Assembly: GCA_024743115.1 (NCBI GenBank)
Contig: JANSXC010000006.1
Span: 1 to 64,000 of the forward strand
DNA from: a bacterium
GTDB taxonomy: Bacteria; Planctomycetota; UBA1135; UBA2386
Direction: 5' to 3'
DNA length: 64,000 nt
Part shown: in pieces, positions 1 through 7,673 of the stretch
Position numbering within the stretch: position 1 is the first letter of the stretch
Layout of the letters: each line of letters opens with the position of its first letter
Position numbers and translations under genes: made by a program
The notes under the pieces: model-generated
The model's input: only the letters and a program-made list of their open reading frames with translations
Databases searched by the model: none
What the model was told of the DNA's origin: nothing

Positions 1-192
1 CGACGCCGCGCTCGCCTGGTACCAGAAGTCGCTGCAGATCGAGGAGCAGCTCGGCAACCGCGCCGGCATCGCCAGCTCCTACCACCAGCTCGGCATGGTC
101 TCGGAGCTGCGCGGCGACTACGACGCCGCGCTCGCCTGGTACCAGAAGTCGCTGCAGATCGAGGAGCAGCTCGGCAACCGCGCCGGCATCGC
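1..192 (+). repeat. 120-bp direct repeat inside the TPR gene
   Basis: A 72-bp stretch at 1-72 is repeated without mismatch at 121-192, a period of 120 bp or 40 codons. It matches one TPR unit. Perfect identity including third positions shows recent duplication. More copies may lie upstream of the window. Confidence 0.9.
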
Positions 193-451
193 GCTGAGTT
201 CTGGGCAGCTCGGGCTCCTGTTCCTGGCGCAGGAGCAGCCCCGGGAAGCCGTGCGATGGGCGGTTCGCAGCCTGGCAATTCTCGCCGAACTCGGGGCACC
301 GGAGCTGGGACTGAGCCTGCGCCTGCTGGGCGAGGCGCGAACCGCCCTCGGCGAAACGGCGTTCGCCGAAGCGCTCGCGGAGCACCTCGATGCGAAGAGC
401 GTCGAGGCCGTGCTCGCGATGCTGGAGAAGGCCGCGAGCGCCGAGAGCTGA
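2..451 (+). CDS. TPR-repeat protein, 3' end (5' truncated by window)
   Basis: The open frame runs in from the window edge and ends at TGA 449-451, giving 149 visible residues. It consists of tetratricopeptide repeats of the 40-residue kind (Y-x-x-L-G motif, then G-D-Y-D-A-A-L-A-W-Y and E-E-Q-L-G-N-R), a helical scaffold that usually binds protein partners. The last, diverged repeat is followed by an Ala/Glu-rich helical end. Bases 1-72 recur exactly at 121-192, so neighbouring repeats are identical at DNA level, which indicates recent duplication or gene conversion. The missing N-terminal part could carry a kinase or NB-ARC-type domain, as in many TPR proteins, but nothing here shows it. The ATG at 95 lies inside a repeat and is not the true start. 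Confidence 0.8.
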   Translation, partial: DAALAWYQKSLQIEEQLGNRAGIASSYHQLGMVSELRGDYDAALAWYQKSLQIEEQLGNRAGIALSSGQLGLLFLAQEQPREAVRWAVRSLAILAELGAPELGLSLRLLGEARTALGETAFAEALAEHLDAKSVEAVLAMLEKAASAES

Positions 452-784
452 GCGCGCGAGGCTCGCGAGCGCGCGCTCTGCGGGTAGCCGACGCGTCGGC
501 GGAACCGTCGAACGACTTGCGGCTGTCTCATCGTGGAACCGCATCCCGCGCGACGATTCCCCCGAAGCCATGCCTGTAGAAAGCCCCCGCCCACCCCTAA
601 CCTGCCGGCGTGCCGTCCGCCACCGACCGCTTGCTGACCGCGTTCGCCGCGTTGCCGGTCACGACCAATATCACCGCCCAGCTCGGGCGCGGCGCCCATG
701 TCAAAGCGGGTGGGCTCTGGGGAGCGAGCGCGGGCCTGCTCGCGGCGGCGCTGCTGCGCGAGCACCAGGGACCGACGCTGCCGG
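452..784. other. Non-coding stretch between TPR and transposase remnants
   Basis: No convincing gene is seen. A GC-rich imperfect inverted repeat (GCGCGC arms around 452-478) follows the TPR stop and could act as a weak terminator, but it lacks a T run. Short open frames here have no recognisable motif. Confidence 0.4.
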
Positions 785-1054
785 CTGCTGCCGCGGTGGG
801 TGGTCCCGCACGCGCCGGGGAAGCGGCGACGGGTCGGGCGGCGGCGCTATCCGTGGGCGGAGCTGCTGCGGCGGGTGTTCGAGGTCGACGTGCTGGCGTG
901 CGCGCGGTGTGGCGGCAGGCGGAAGGTGCTCGCGGCGATCCACGACCCGGACTCGATCGCGAAGGTGCTCTCTGCGCTGGGGCTGTCGAGCGCGGTGCCG
1001 GAGCTGGCGCCGGCCCGCGGGCCGTCGGGGGAAGGGGAATGGTGGGGTGCGTGA
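785..1054 (+). pseudogene. IS91-family transposase, C-terminal remnant
   Basis: The frame encodes the typical C-terminal end of IS91/ISCR-like Y2 rolling-circle transposases: a basic stretch, then R-R-Y-P-W-A-E-L-L-R-R-V-F-E-V-D-V-L-A-C, a CxxCGG zinc-knuckle-like motif (C-A-R-C-G-G), then a segment beginning H-D-P and L-G-L. The upstream domain with the catalytic tyrosines is missing and no other transposase motif precedes it, so this is a dead fragment. It fits the other gene debris in the first 4.3 kb. The exact left end of the homology is uncertain. Confidence 0.75.
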
Positions 1055-1340
1055 AGTTCGCGCGAGCGTGAAGGGGTGATCAGGCCGCGATCGAAGGGTC
1101 GGGGGGAGCGGTCTGGGCGCAGGAGCGGATGACGGGGCGGAGTGCCGGGGTCAGGCCGGCCGATGGGGCCGGGTTGACGGCGTGTCGCAACCGTGGGAGC
1201 GCAGCGTTGAGGTTCCGGTGCGCGTGGAACCGCAGCTCGCGTACTCCCATTCGTAGCATTGTAAGGCATCGCGTTTGCGCCTCAACGAGCCTTCGCCGTA
1301 TGGCATGATCTGGCAGATCGGAATGCGTTGGAGGCGAACC

Positions 1341-3618
1341 ATGAAGAACGAGAACAGGCAAGGCCGCGCCAGACATCGACTCGAGCTCCTCGGAGCGGCC
1401 CTGCTGCACGTAGCCGTAGTGGGACAAGGTAGCGCCCGAGTGGCAGGGCGAGAGTCGAACCCCACCGCGACGAGAGGCACACGCCATGGCGTTCGATACA
1501 CAACGGGGACAGATGATCCTCTTTGGCGGCGATGGCGTGGGGGCGCCAATGCTGACCGACACGTGGGCGTGGACCGGCCACACCTGGCTCGAGCTCGCAG
1601 AATCCGGCCCACCGGGCGTGGCATATGCCGCCATGTCGTACGACATCCAACGCGACAGAATCGTGCTCTTCGGCGGCACGACCGACGGATACGCCAACGG
1701 TGTCACAGGCGAAACGTGGGAGTGGGATGGAGCGAGCTGGACGCTCGTATCTTCCTCCGGCCCGTCGGCACGCGCATACGCAGCGATGGCCTACGACGCG
1801 GGGCGCGGCAAGACCGTGTTGTTCGGCGGCTACGACGGCGCGGTAGTCGGCGGCACGTGGGAATGGGACGGGACCGCGTGGACCCAGGTGAGCTCTGGCG
1901 GCCCGAGCGCTCGCGCCGGACACGGCATGGCCTACGACATCGTCGGGGGCAAGGTCGTGCTCTTCGGTGGCTATTCGACGTCGTACTTGGGAGACACGTG
2001 GGAGTGGAACGGGACGGCTTGGAGTCTGGTGACGACGTCGGGCCCGTCTCCGAGAATGCCCTATGGACTGAGCTACGACAGCCAGCGTTCGCGACTCGTC
2101 CTGTTCGGTGGCGAAGGCTCCGGCCCGTCTCTGGGTGATACCTGGGAGCTGAATGGCGCGAGCTGGTCGTTAGTCAGCTCGTCGGGCCCGCCGGGGCGTG
2201 AAGAACACGCGGTCGGCTACGACAGCGCCCGCGGCAAGACACTGCTATTCGGCGGGAAGGTGACCGGAACCAGCCTCGTTGGTGGTGATGACACCTGGGA
2301 ATGGGACGGTGTCGCCTGGACAGAGGTCAATACGAGCCCGGTCTGGCGATCCAGTCACACCATGGCGTTCGACGAAGCACGCAACGAGACGATCATGTTC
2401 GGTGGGCACTCGTCCGCAATTGACACGGAGACATGGAAGTGGAACGGCACCACCTGGAGCCAGCTCATGGTCCCGGGACCGCCAGGGCGACGCTTCAGCT
2501 GCTCCGCATTCGATGCGCAGCGACAGCACATCGTCTTGTTCGGTGGCCGCTCCGACACTGTTCAGAACTTCGGAGACACCTGGGAGTGGAACGGCAGCAT
2601 CTGGAGTCAGGTCAGCGCAGCCGGCCCACTACCTCGAGAGTCCGCTTCGATGGCGTACGACAGCCAGAGAGCACGAGTGATCTTGTTCGGGGGGTTGTCC
2701 GTCGCCGGCACGTTCTTCGACACCTGGGAATGGGACGGCACGAACTGGACGCAGGTCAGCACCACGGGTCCTCAGGCCCGCTACTCCGCGGCGATGACCT
2801 ACGACAGCCAGCGCGGGAGAACGGTCCTGTTCGGAGGATCGGGCTACTTGTCGGCGCTCGGCGATACCTGGGAATGGGATGGCGCCGGCTGGATCCAAGT
2901 GAGCACCGTTGGCCCACCAGCACGATTCCAAGCCACCATGGCATTCGATTCCAGCAGAGGCAGATCCATCTTGTTCGGCGGCAGGGTGTCTGTCTTCGGG
3001 TCTGGTAGTGGCCAGGAAGACACTTGGGAGTGGGATGGCACGTCGTGGAGCCTCGCCAGTTCCTCGGGCCCCGAACCGCGAACCTCCGCGGCGTTGGTCT
3101 ACGACAGTCAGGCGGGGCACTGCGTACTCTTCGGAGGCCACAACAACGGCTTCGCTCAGGACCAGCGAAACGACACGTGGTCGTGGGACGGTGAGTGGAT
3201 CAGCACGGCCAGCTCCTTCGGAGCCGGTTGTGGCACGCCACCGCTGAGCCTCGACCCGGTGCAAGGTCGAGAGCCGCGACTGGGCACGACTGCAGAGCTC
3301 GTGCTCGCTAACGTTCCGTCGACCTTCGCGACCGTCGCGATCGGTTGGAGCGACTCCACGCTCGGAACGCTGACGCTCCCGCTGTCATTGACGCCCTACG
3401 GCATGCCGGGCTGCGATCTCCTGTAGTCGGCGGACAGCGGCCTGCTGCCCGTGACGTTCGTGGGGCCGTCGACCGCGACCTATGGGCTGGCCATTCCCAA
3501 TAGCGAAGGACTCGCCGGACTGACGATGTTCGTTCAGGGCTGGGCCGCCGCGCCGGGCGCCAACGCTGCGAACGCCATCGTCAGCAACGGCGTGCAGTGG
3601 GGAATCGGTCACGACTAA
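1341..3618 (+). pseudogene. Secreted Kelch-type repeat protein, disrupted by a frameshift and an in-frame TAG
   Basis: The main frame (1486-3426, 646 codons) has about eleven repeats of roughly 50-55 residues with the pattern DTWEWDG-x-x-W-x-x-V, G-P-x-x-R, A-M-A-Y-D and R-G-x-x-V-L-F-G-G. This is a Kelch/galactose-oxidase-type beta propeller. It lacks a signal peptide, but an ATG at 1341 in another frame encodes a basic n-region followed by the hydrophobic stretch LLGAALLHVAVVGQG. A one-frame shift at about 1420-1440 would join this to the PPRREAHAMAFD segment that begins the first repeat. At the other end, TAG at 3424-3426 is followed in the same frame by 63 further codons to TAA 3616-3618, which supply the rest of the usual C-terminal tail. 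Two separate lesions point to a decaying gene; sequencing error or stop-codon suppression are alternatives. Confidence 0.8.
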
Positions 3619-3654
3619 CGCGACCGTGCCCCACGACGCAGCTCGCGATGCAGC

Positions 3655-3840
3655 TCACGAAACGACGACGGCGACTGCGTTCGTCGTGCTGAATGGCGGA
3701 CCCGGTCCGGCAGCGGAGCCGGCATCCATGATGATGCTCTGCAGCGTCGTGGCGAGCGGGAAGCCGAGGCCCGCCGGGAAGTCGAGGATCGTCGTCGGTG
3801 CCGCGGATACGTTGAAGACGCCGCCGCCGAACGCGCGTCC
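3655..3840 (-). pseudogene. Orphan C-terminal tail of a secreted protein
   Basis: On the minus strand a short frame ending in TGA at 3655-3657 reads F-G-G-G-V-F-N-V, then L-D-F-P-A-G-L-G, then S-T-T-N-A-V-A-V-V-V-S. This resembles the last 60 residues of the tail on the Kelch and BNR proteins of this window. No repeat domain precedes it. It abuts the kinase fragment in a different frame, so it is probably left over from a rearrangement. Confidence 0.45.
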
Positions 3841-4297
3841 GCAGCCGCCCGGCGACTCGCGCCGTAGAGCAGCCACAGCGCGATGCCGCCGACCAGCGTG
3901 CCGACCCCGAGCAGCCCGGCCAACACCCCGAGCGCCCGGTTGCGCCGCAGCCACGAACGTGCGTGGTAGGCCGAGCTCGGCGACCGCGCGCTGACCGGCT
4001 CGCCGGCACCGAAGCGGCGCAGGTCCTGCGCCAGCGCGGGCACGCTCTGGTAACGCCGATCGGGCTCCTTGGTGAGCGCGTGCAGCACGATCGCGCGCAG
4101 GTCGGCGGGCAGCGGCCGGCCGTCCCGCGTCGGCCGCGCCGGCGGCGTGCGCGTGACGTGCTCGATGGTCTCGCGGATGCCGCCATCGGTCGGAATACGG
4201 CGGGGTTCCGCACAACGCTTCGTAGAGCATCACGCCGAGCGCGTAGACGTCGGTGCGGGGGTCGACGGCCGTGGGATCGCCGCCAAGCTGCCGAGCT
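3841..4297 (-). pseudogene. Ser/Thr protein kinase, C-terminal fragment, frameshifted
   Basis: Reading from 4297 downward, QLGGDPTAVDPRTDVYALGV then M-L-Y-E-A-L-C-G-T-P-P is kinase subdomains VIII-IX. A one-base shift near 4196 moves into the frame reading DGGIRETIEHVTRTPPAR, followed by L-T-K-E-P-D-R-R-Y-Q-S-V-P-A-L-A-Q-D-L (subdomain XI), a basic linker and a transmembrane helix (LGVLAGLLGVGTLVGGIALW). The Gly loop, the VAxK lysine, HRD and DFG are absent. The catalytic half is therefore lost exactly where the gene cassette at 4299 begins. The fragment cannot be active. Confidence 0.75.
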
Positions 4298-4298
4298 T

Positions 4299-5240
4299 CT
4301 AGAGCCGAACGAGTGTCGCCCATTTGCCGATAGGCCCGACCTCGATCGAGAGCTCTGGTAGCGATTCGGACAGGGTCACTGGCCACCAAACCGTGCGCAC
4401 TTCCTCTTGGTAGGCGTATCGGAAGTGCTTGCACACCGGCAGCGCGCACTCGTCGTCGCGGGCCTCGACCGGGTCGACGTAGTCGACCTCGAATGGTTCG
4501 AACGGGTGAAACTCCGGCCCGCACTCTCGAACTGCTGCGTCGAGCATGAGTAGGGGCTGCGGACGATGAATCACGAGTGCGGCGTCGTAGCGCGAGTCCA
4601 TCAGAAACAGCCGTGGGTCCCAGGCGGAGGACAGGCAATAGAGGTAGTAGTCCGACTCCATCCTCGAGATGAGCGACATCGAGAGCGGCCGCATGTTCGT
4701 GTTCTTGACCGCACGTGTCTTGCCATCGCGTAGTGTCATCGACGGAAGCCGATCCGCGGGGACAATGCGTTCGAACTGCAGCTCGTCATCCTTGATCGCC
4801 TGGGAGAGGTCGGTGCTGGAGTAGTAGGAGGCCGGCCTGATCAGCGCTCGACCGTGATCCAGCAGCTCTCGCAGGTAGCGAAGTTCCCCGTACTTGATCA
4901 GGCTGCCGGCTGGCGGCGTGCCGAAGCGTGCGCAGAGTCTCGCGGCGGCCTGCGTCTTCGGGTCGGTGGGAAGCGGGATCTCGGTCTCGTCGGCGTTCGG
5001 CCTCGTGCCACGGAGCTGGAACTCGCGATCGACATGGACGAACTTGCGGCCCCAGTATCCTTGTCGATGATCATCTTCATGGGTGCCGAGCCGAGCCGGG
5101 ACTCCGCGCAGCGATGCACAGTTGGTCAGGATGTCGCGGAAGCGATCGCTCAGGTGTTCGTGCGAGAAGTTGGAAAGGAACCTCCTCTCGTCATACTCGC
5201 GAACCCACCTCTCGAAGCGCCGCACCATCCTCGGAATCAT
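4299..5240 (-). CDS. Hypothetical protein resembling DUF2971 (third gene of the cassette)
   Basis: The protein has 313 residues from ATG 5240, chosen because it overlaps the previous gene's TGA as ATGA; a longer start at 5315 would overlap by 79 bp. It has no signal peptide or membrane segment. The middle reads IKYGELRYLRELLDHGRALI, then R-P-A-S-Y-Y, then a later Y-L-Y-C-L-S-S-A-W-D-P segment. This order (Y..L..iL..G.i.f..p..y, then CfS) is reminiscent of DUF2971 proteins of unknown function, some found near defence genes. The TAG stop lies at the broken kinase junction. Neighbours suggest a role together with the two upstream genes, but the biochemical function is unknown. Family assignment is by pattern only. 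Confidence 0.65.
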   Translation of the reverse strand: MIPRMVRRFERWVREYDERRFLSNFSHEHLSDRFRDILTNCASLRGVPARLGTHEDDHRQGYWGRKFVHVDREFQLRGTRPNADETEIPLPTDPKTQAAARLCARFGTPPAGSLIKYGELRYLRELLDHGRALIRPASYYSSTDLSQAIKDDELQFERIVPADRLPSMTLRDGKTRAVKNTNMRPLSMSLISRMESDYYLYCLSSAWDPRLFLMDSRYDAALVIHRPQPLLMLDAAVRECGPEFHPFEPFEVDYVDPVEARDDECALPVCKHFRYAYQEEVRTVWWPVTLSESLPELSIEVGPIGKWATLVRL

Positions 5241-6310
5241 AGGCTGCGGTGTGCGTCTGGCGGCCCGTCGAGTCCGAAGAGCATGATTCCTGGGTGTGAG
5301 AGACCGTTCGCGCAACCGAACCTGAATGTTGCCCGTTCGTTGTCGATCCCGCAGTAGCTGATCGTCGCGAGGTGAGTGTCGATCGGTAGGGCTATCGCCG
5401 GCTCCGTGATGCCGAGGTGTCGTTGGCTGTCCGCGCTGATGAAGAAGTCCGGGCTTGGCAGCATGTTGATCGCGACCACGTTGTTGTGGTGGTGTCGCAG
5501 TCGGTTCGCGCCAGCTTTCGCCGAAATCGCCTCGGTCAATGCGACCTTGAGATAGGTCTCGGGTTCACCGACCCGGCCGCGCTCGAGGCTCGGCATGAAC
5601 TCGCTATCGCCAGGGCCCTCCACGTAGAAGAACAGGTTCTTGGTGCCCGGCGGCAGGGGCAGGTCGACGGGCCATCGCTCCCTTGCTTTCGATTTGGCTT
5701 CTTCGAGTCGGCGCGGGTCGAGGAGGGGGCGGAACAACCGGTCGAGAAAGTCGCGCTTGTCGCCTTCGAAGGCGATGGGCATGGCGAGGTTGTGGTCGAG
5801 TCGAAGGTCGTCGTCGAGTTGTCGGGCCAGATCATGGGCGAAGTCGAGAACCTCGAACTTCTTGCGGTAGCAATAGCATTCGACTGCAGTCTCGACGCCG
5901 CTCACGACGACGCAGAGATCCGGTCCTTTGCCACCGAGCCAGCGGACCTCACCTTTGTCGGCAAGGAACCGGGCGACCTGCATCTGCCACATGAGGCTCC
6001 AGAACGTGCCGAAGTCAGATGACGAGAGCAGGCTGATCTCTCCTTCCCAACCTGGGATCGCTGCAGAGTGCGAGAGCAAGCGATCGATGAGCCCGAACTG
6101 CTCCTCTGTGCGCCAGACTCCAAGTCGCCAGGCCATGTAATGCACGCCGAACGGGAGCCTGCCGTGCATTCGCCGGAGTAGGTCGAGGGGAAAGTGCGCC
6201 CTGATGGACGGATACAGTGCCAGTCGGCGCTCGACCTGATCCCAGGCCTTGCGTTCAGCAAAGATCCGTTCGATCAGCTGCAGATGGGCGGGCTCGCGAC
6301 CCGTGTTCAT
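5237..6310 (-). CDS. Hypothetical protein with PD-(D/E)XK-like patch (second gene of the cassette)
   Basis: The protein has 357 residues. ATG at 6310 overlaps the upstream TGA as ATGA, which decides the start. It is soluble, with no signal peptide. Around residues 115-155 a helix (W-Q-M-Q-V-A-R-F-L-A-D-K-G) leads to W-L-G-G-K-G-P-D-L-C-V-V-V, a short hairpin, and then A-V-E-C-Y-C-Y-R-K-K. This resembles the G-x-x-P-D....E-x-K core of PD-(D/E)XK nucleases, but the lysine position is Cys-Tyr and basic residues follow a few positions later. The C-terminal half contains an H-H-H-N-N segment and no recognised domain. If a nuclease, it has a variant site; it could equally be a fold relative without catalysis. 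It is the middle of a tightly coupled three-gene unit. Confidence 0.6.
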   Translation of the reverse strand: MNTGREPAHLQLIERIFAERKAWDQVERRLALYPSIRAHFPLDLLRRMHGRLPFGVHYMAWRLGVWRTEEQFGLIDRLLSHSAAIPGWEGEISLLSSSDFGTFWSLMWQMQVARFLADKGEVRWLGGKGPDLCVVVSGVETAVECYCYRKKFEVLDFAHDLARQLDDDLRLDHNLAMPIAFEGDKRDFLDRLFRPLLDPRRLEEAKSKARERWPVDLPLPPGTKNLFFYVEGPGDSEFMPSLERGRVGEPETYLKVALTEAISAKAGANRLRHHHNNVVAINMLPSPDFFISADSQRHLGITEPAIALPIDTHLATISYCGIDNERATFRFGCANGLSHPGIMLFGLDGPPDAHRSL

Positions 6311-7365
6311 GCGTGAGCATCCTTGCGCCGCGGCCACCGCCGCCACCGTTGCAGGCGTAGGTCAATCGGCCTGATGTAGCGGCGATTGAATTCGCGGCGC
6401 GACCGGATCGTGTTGCCGACCATCGTCATGCCTGCCAGGGAGTCGGCGACCTCCAGATACTGCTCGGCGATCATCAACTCGCCGAACTCGCGAGCGCTGC
6501 GGAATCGGCGCGCGAACTCGGGGTCCTTCGCGATCCAGTTGTAGATCGTGCGCGTGCTCGGTGTGTCGGGCTGCCGGCAGTAGTCGCGCAGGTAGTTGCC
6601 TTCGCAGATCCAGTCGCACACGTCTTTGGCGATGTCATCGGGGATGGGCTTCGCGCGTCGTCGTCGGCGCCGGCCGCCCTCGGGGGGGCATGATGCCGGC
6701 TCTGCGTAGGTCGGCGAGCGTGGGCGCTTTCGAAGGCGGTGTGCGGGGATCTTCGTCTCCTTGGCGGGCGTCCGGCCCGGCTTGACGTGCGTCAAGGAGC
6801 GCAGGTGCTCCCAGCTGCCTGGCGGCACGAGTCGGCGCTGCTCGGCCCAGCGCCAGCAGCGGCGGATGGCATTGATGCGGGCGCGGACCGTGGCGCGGGA
6901 CAGGTGATAGCGGCGCGGCGGTGCGGGCGGCGTCGCCGGCACGGGTTTCCGCGGGTTTCTGCGGTGCTTTCGCGGTCGCTCGTGCAGGTCGTGGGCCAGG
7001 TGGTGCTGCACGACCTCGAGGCACGACACGCCGAACTTCGCGGCCGGCAGCGACCGGAACCGGTCGAGCACGGGCTTGAACGCGCGCCGCAGCTTGTCGA
7101 CCTCGACCTCGCGATACTCCTGCTCGGCGTGCTGCAGATACTCGGCGATGACGTCGGCGACCGTGAGCTCCTCGGCGTCGTCGGCCGGTAGCCGCCGGCC
7201 GTTCGCCAGCCACTCGGCGAGGGTCTGCTTGAACTGCTGCTCGGCCTCGGGACCCATCGCCCCGAACGACACGACGCGGCCGTCGAAGCGGGCGTAGGCG
7301 AGCTTGCGGCCCGTGCTCGGGCTCTTTCTCGTGAGCAGCTTCGGGATGCTCTTACTGCGTGACAT
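6307..7365 (-). CDS. Integrase-like N-terminus fused to a small-terminase-like HTH domain
   Basis: The protein has 352 residues from ATG 7365, preceded by a clear GGAGG six bases upstream; the ATG at 7446 lacks support. Residues 1-60 (M-S-R-S-K-S-I-P-K, A-Y-A-R-F-D-G-R, F-K-Q-T-L-A-E-W-L-A-N-G-R) resemble the N-terminal arm of planctomycete tyrosine recombinases. Residues 65-225 resemble the SAM-like core-binding region, including I-R-R-C-W-R-W-A and G-R-T-P-A-K-E-T. The R-H-x-x-R-Y catalytic domain is absent. Instead a basic linker (P-E-G-G-R-R-R-R-R-R) leads to D-W-I-C-E-G-N-Y-L-R-D-Y-C, S-T-R-T-I-Y-N-W-I-A-K-D-P-E-F and E-Q-Y-L-E-V-A-D-S-L-A. That resembles Sf6-type terminase small-subunit DNA-binding domains. 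It is probably DNA-binding, not a working recombinase. Confidence 0.6.
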   Translation of the reverse strand: MSRSKSIPKLLTRKSPSTGRKLAYARFDGRVVSFGAMGPEAEQQFKQTLAEWLANGRRLPADDAEELTVADVIAEYLQHAEQEYREVEVDKLRRAFKPVLDRFRSLPAAKFGVSCLEVVQHHLAHDLHERPRKHRRNPRKPVPATPPAPPRRYHLSRATVRARINAIRRCWRWAEQRRLVPPGSWEHLRSLTHVKPGRTPAKETKIPAHRLRKRPRSPTYAEPASCPPEGGRRRRRRAKPIPDDIAKDVCDWICEGNYLRDYCRQPDTPSTRTIYNWIAKDPEFARRFRSAREFGELMIAEQYLEVADSLAGMTMVGNTIRSRREFNRRYIRPIDLRLQRWRRWPRRKDAHA

Positions 7366-7475
7366 GCGAACCTCCGTGACGGTTTCGAGTGCACGTGCAC
7401 TCTTTCGTTTCGGACTTCGCGCTGCTGCTCGAGGCAGCAGGTTCACGCAACCGCGTGCTCGATCTCTACTTGAAG

Positions 7476-7552
7476 TGGTGGGCCGTGCTGGATTCGAACC
7501 AGCGACTTCGACCTTGTGACGATCGCACTCTAACCAACTGAGTTAACGGCCC
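7476..7552 (-). tRNA. tRNA-Val (anticodon CAC)
   Basis: The minus strand folds as a full cloverleaf. The acceptor stem GGGCCGT pairs with ACGGCCC, with a D arm ACTC/GAGT. The anticodon stem CGATC/GGTCG holds loop GTCACAA, giving anticodon CAC after U33. The variable loop is five bases and the T arm is GCTGG-TTCGAAT-CCAGC. Discriminator A and an encoded CCA end at 7476. The integrase-like gene starts 110 bp downstream of its 3' end, so this tRNA is a plausible attachment site. Confidence 0.93.
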
Positions 7553-7673
7553 GTTCCGCAGAGCGGGGGCAAAACGCTAGCTAACCCGTGGTCCCTGTGC
7601 AAGTCGGGTTTCCCAAGGGCGTCGGGGGGTGGATCCGGGCGGAAATGGGGCGTTCCAGGCCTATCGTCGGGGC

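Larger units (their letters stand above)
4298..7552. mobile_element. Putative tRNA-Val-associated genomic island
   Basis: The interval is bounded on the left by the abrupt truncation of a kinase gene and on the right by a tRNA-Val gene, a common integration target. It holds three minus-strand genes linked by ATGA overlaps, the first with an integrase-like N-terminal part and lying 110 bp from the tRNA. A second copy of the tRNA 3' end, expected as attL/attR, was not found by eye at the left edge. The boundaries and mobility are inferred. Confidence 0.4.

Noticed and set aside
452-478. Hairpin after the TPR gene as a terminator
   Set aside because: The GCGCGC arms pair imperfectly and no T tract follows on either strand.
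1275-2138. Plus-strand frame beginning at the signal peptide of the Kelch gene
   Set aside because: Only codons 23 to about 50 of it look real; the rest is out of frame with the Kelch repeats.
4290-4310. Left-hand copy of the tRNA-Val 3' end as an attachment site
   Set aside because: No match to the T arm or acceptor sequence was found at the junction by eye, so no att site is claimed.
7304-7519. Short frame ending G-R-A-G-F-E-P-A-T-S-T-L
   Set aside because: This is the translation of the strand opposite tRNA-Val, a well-known false annotation.
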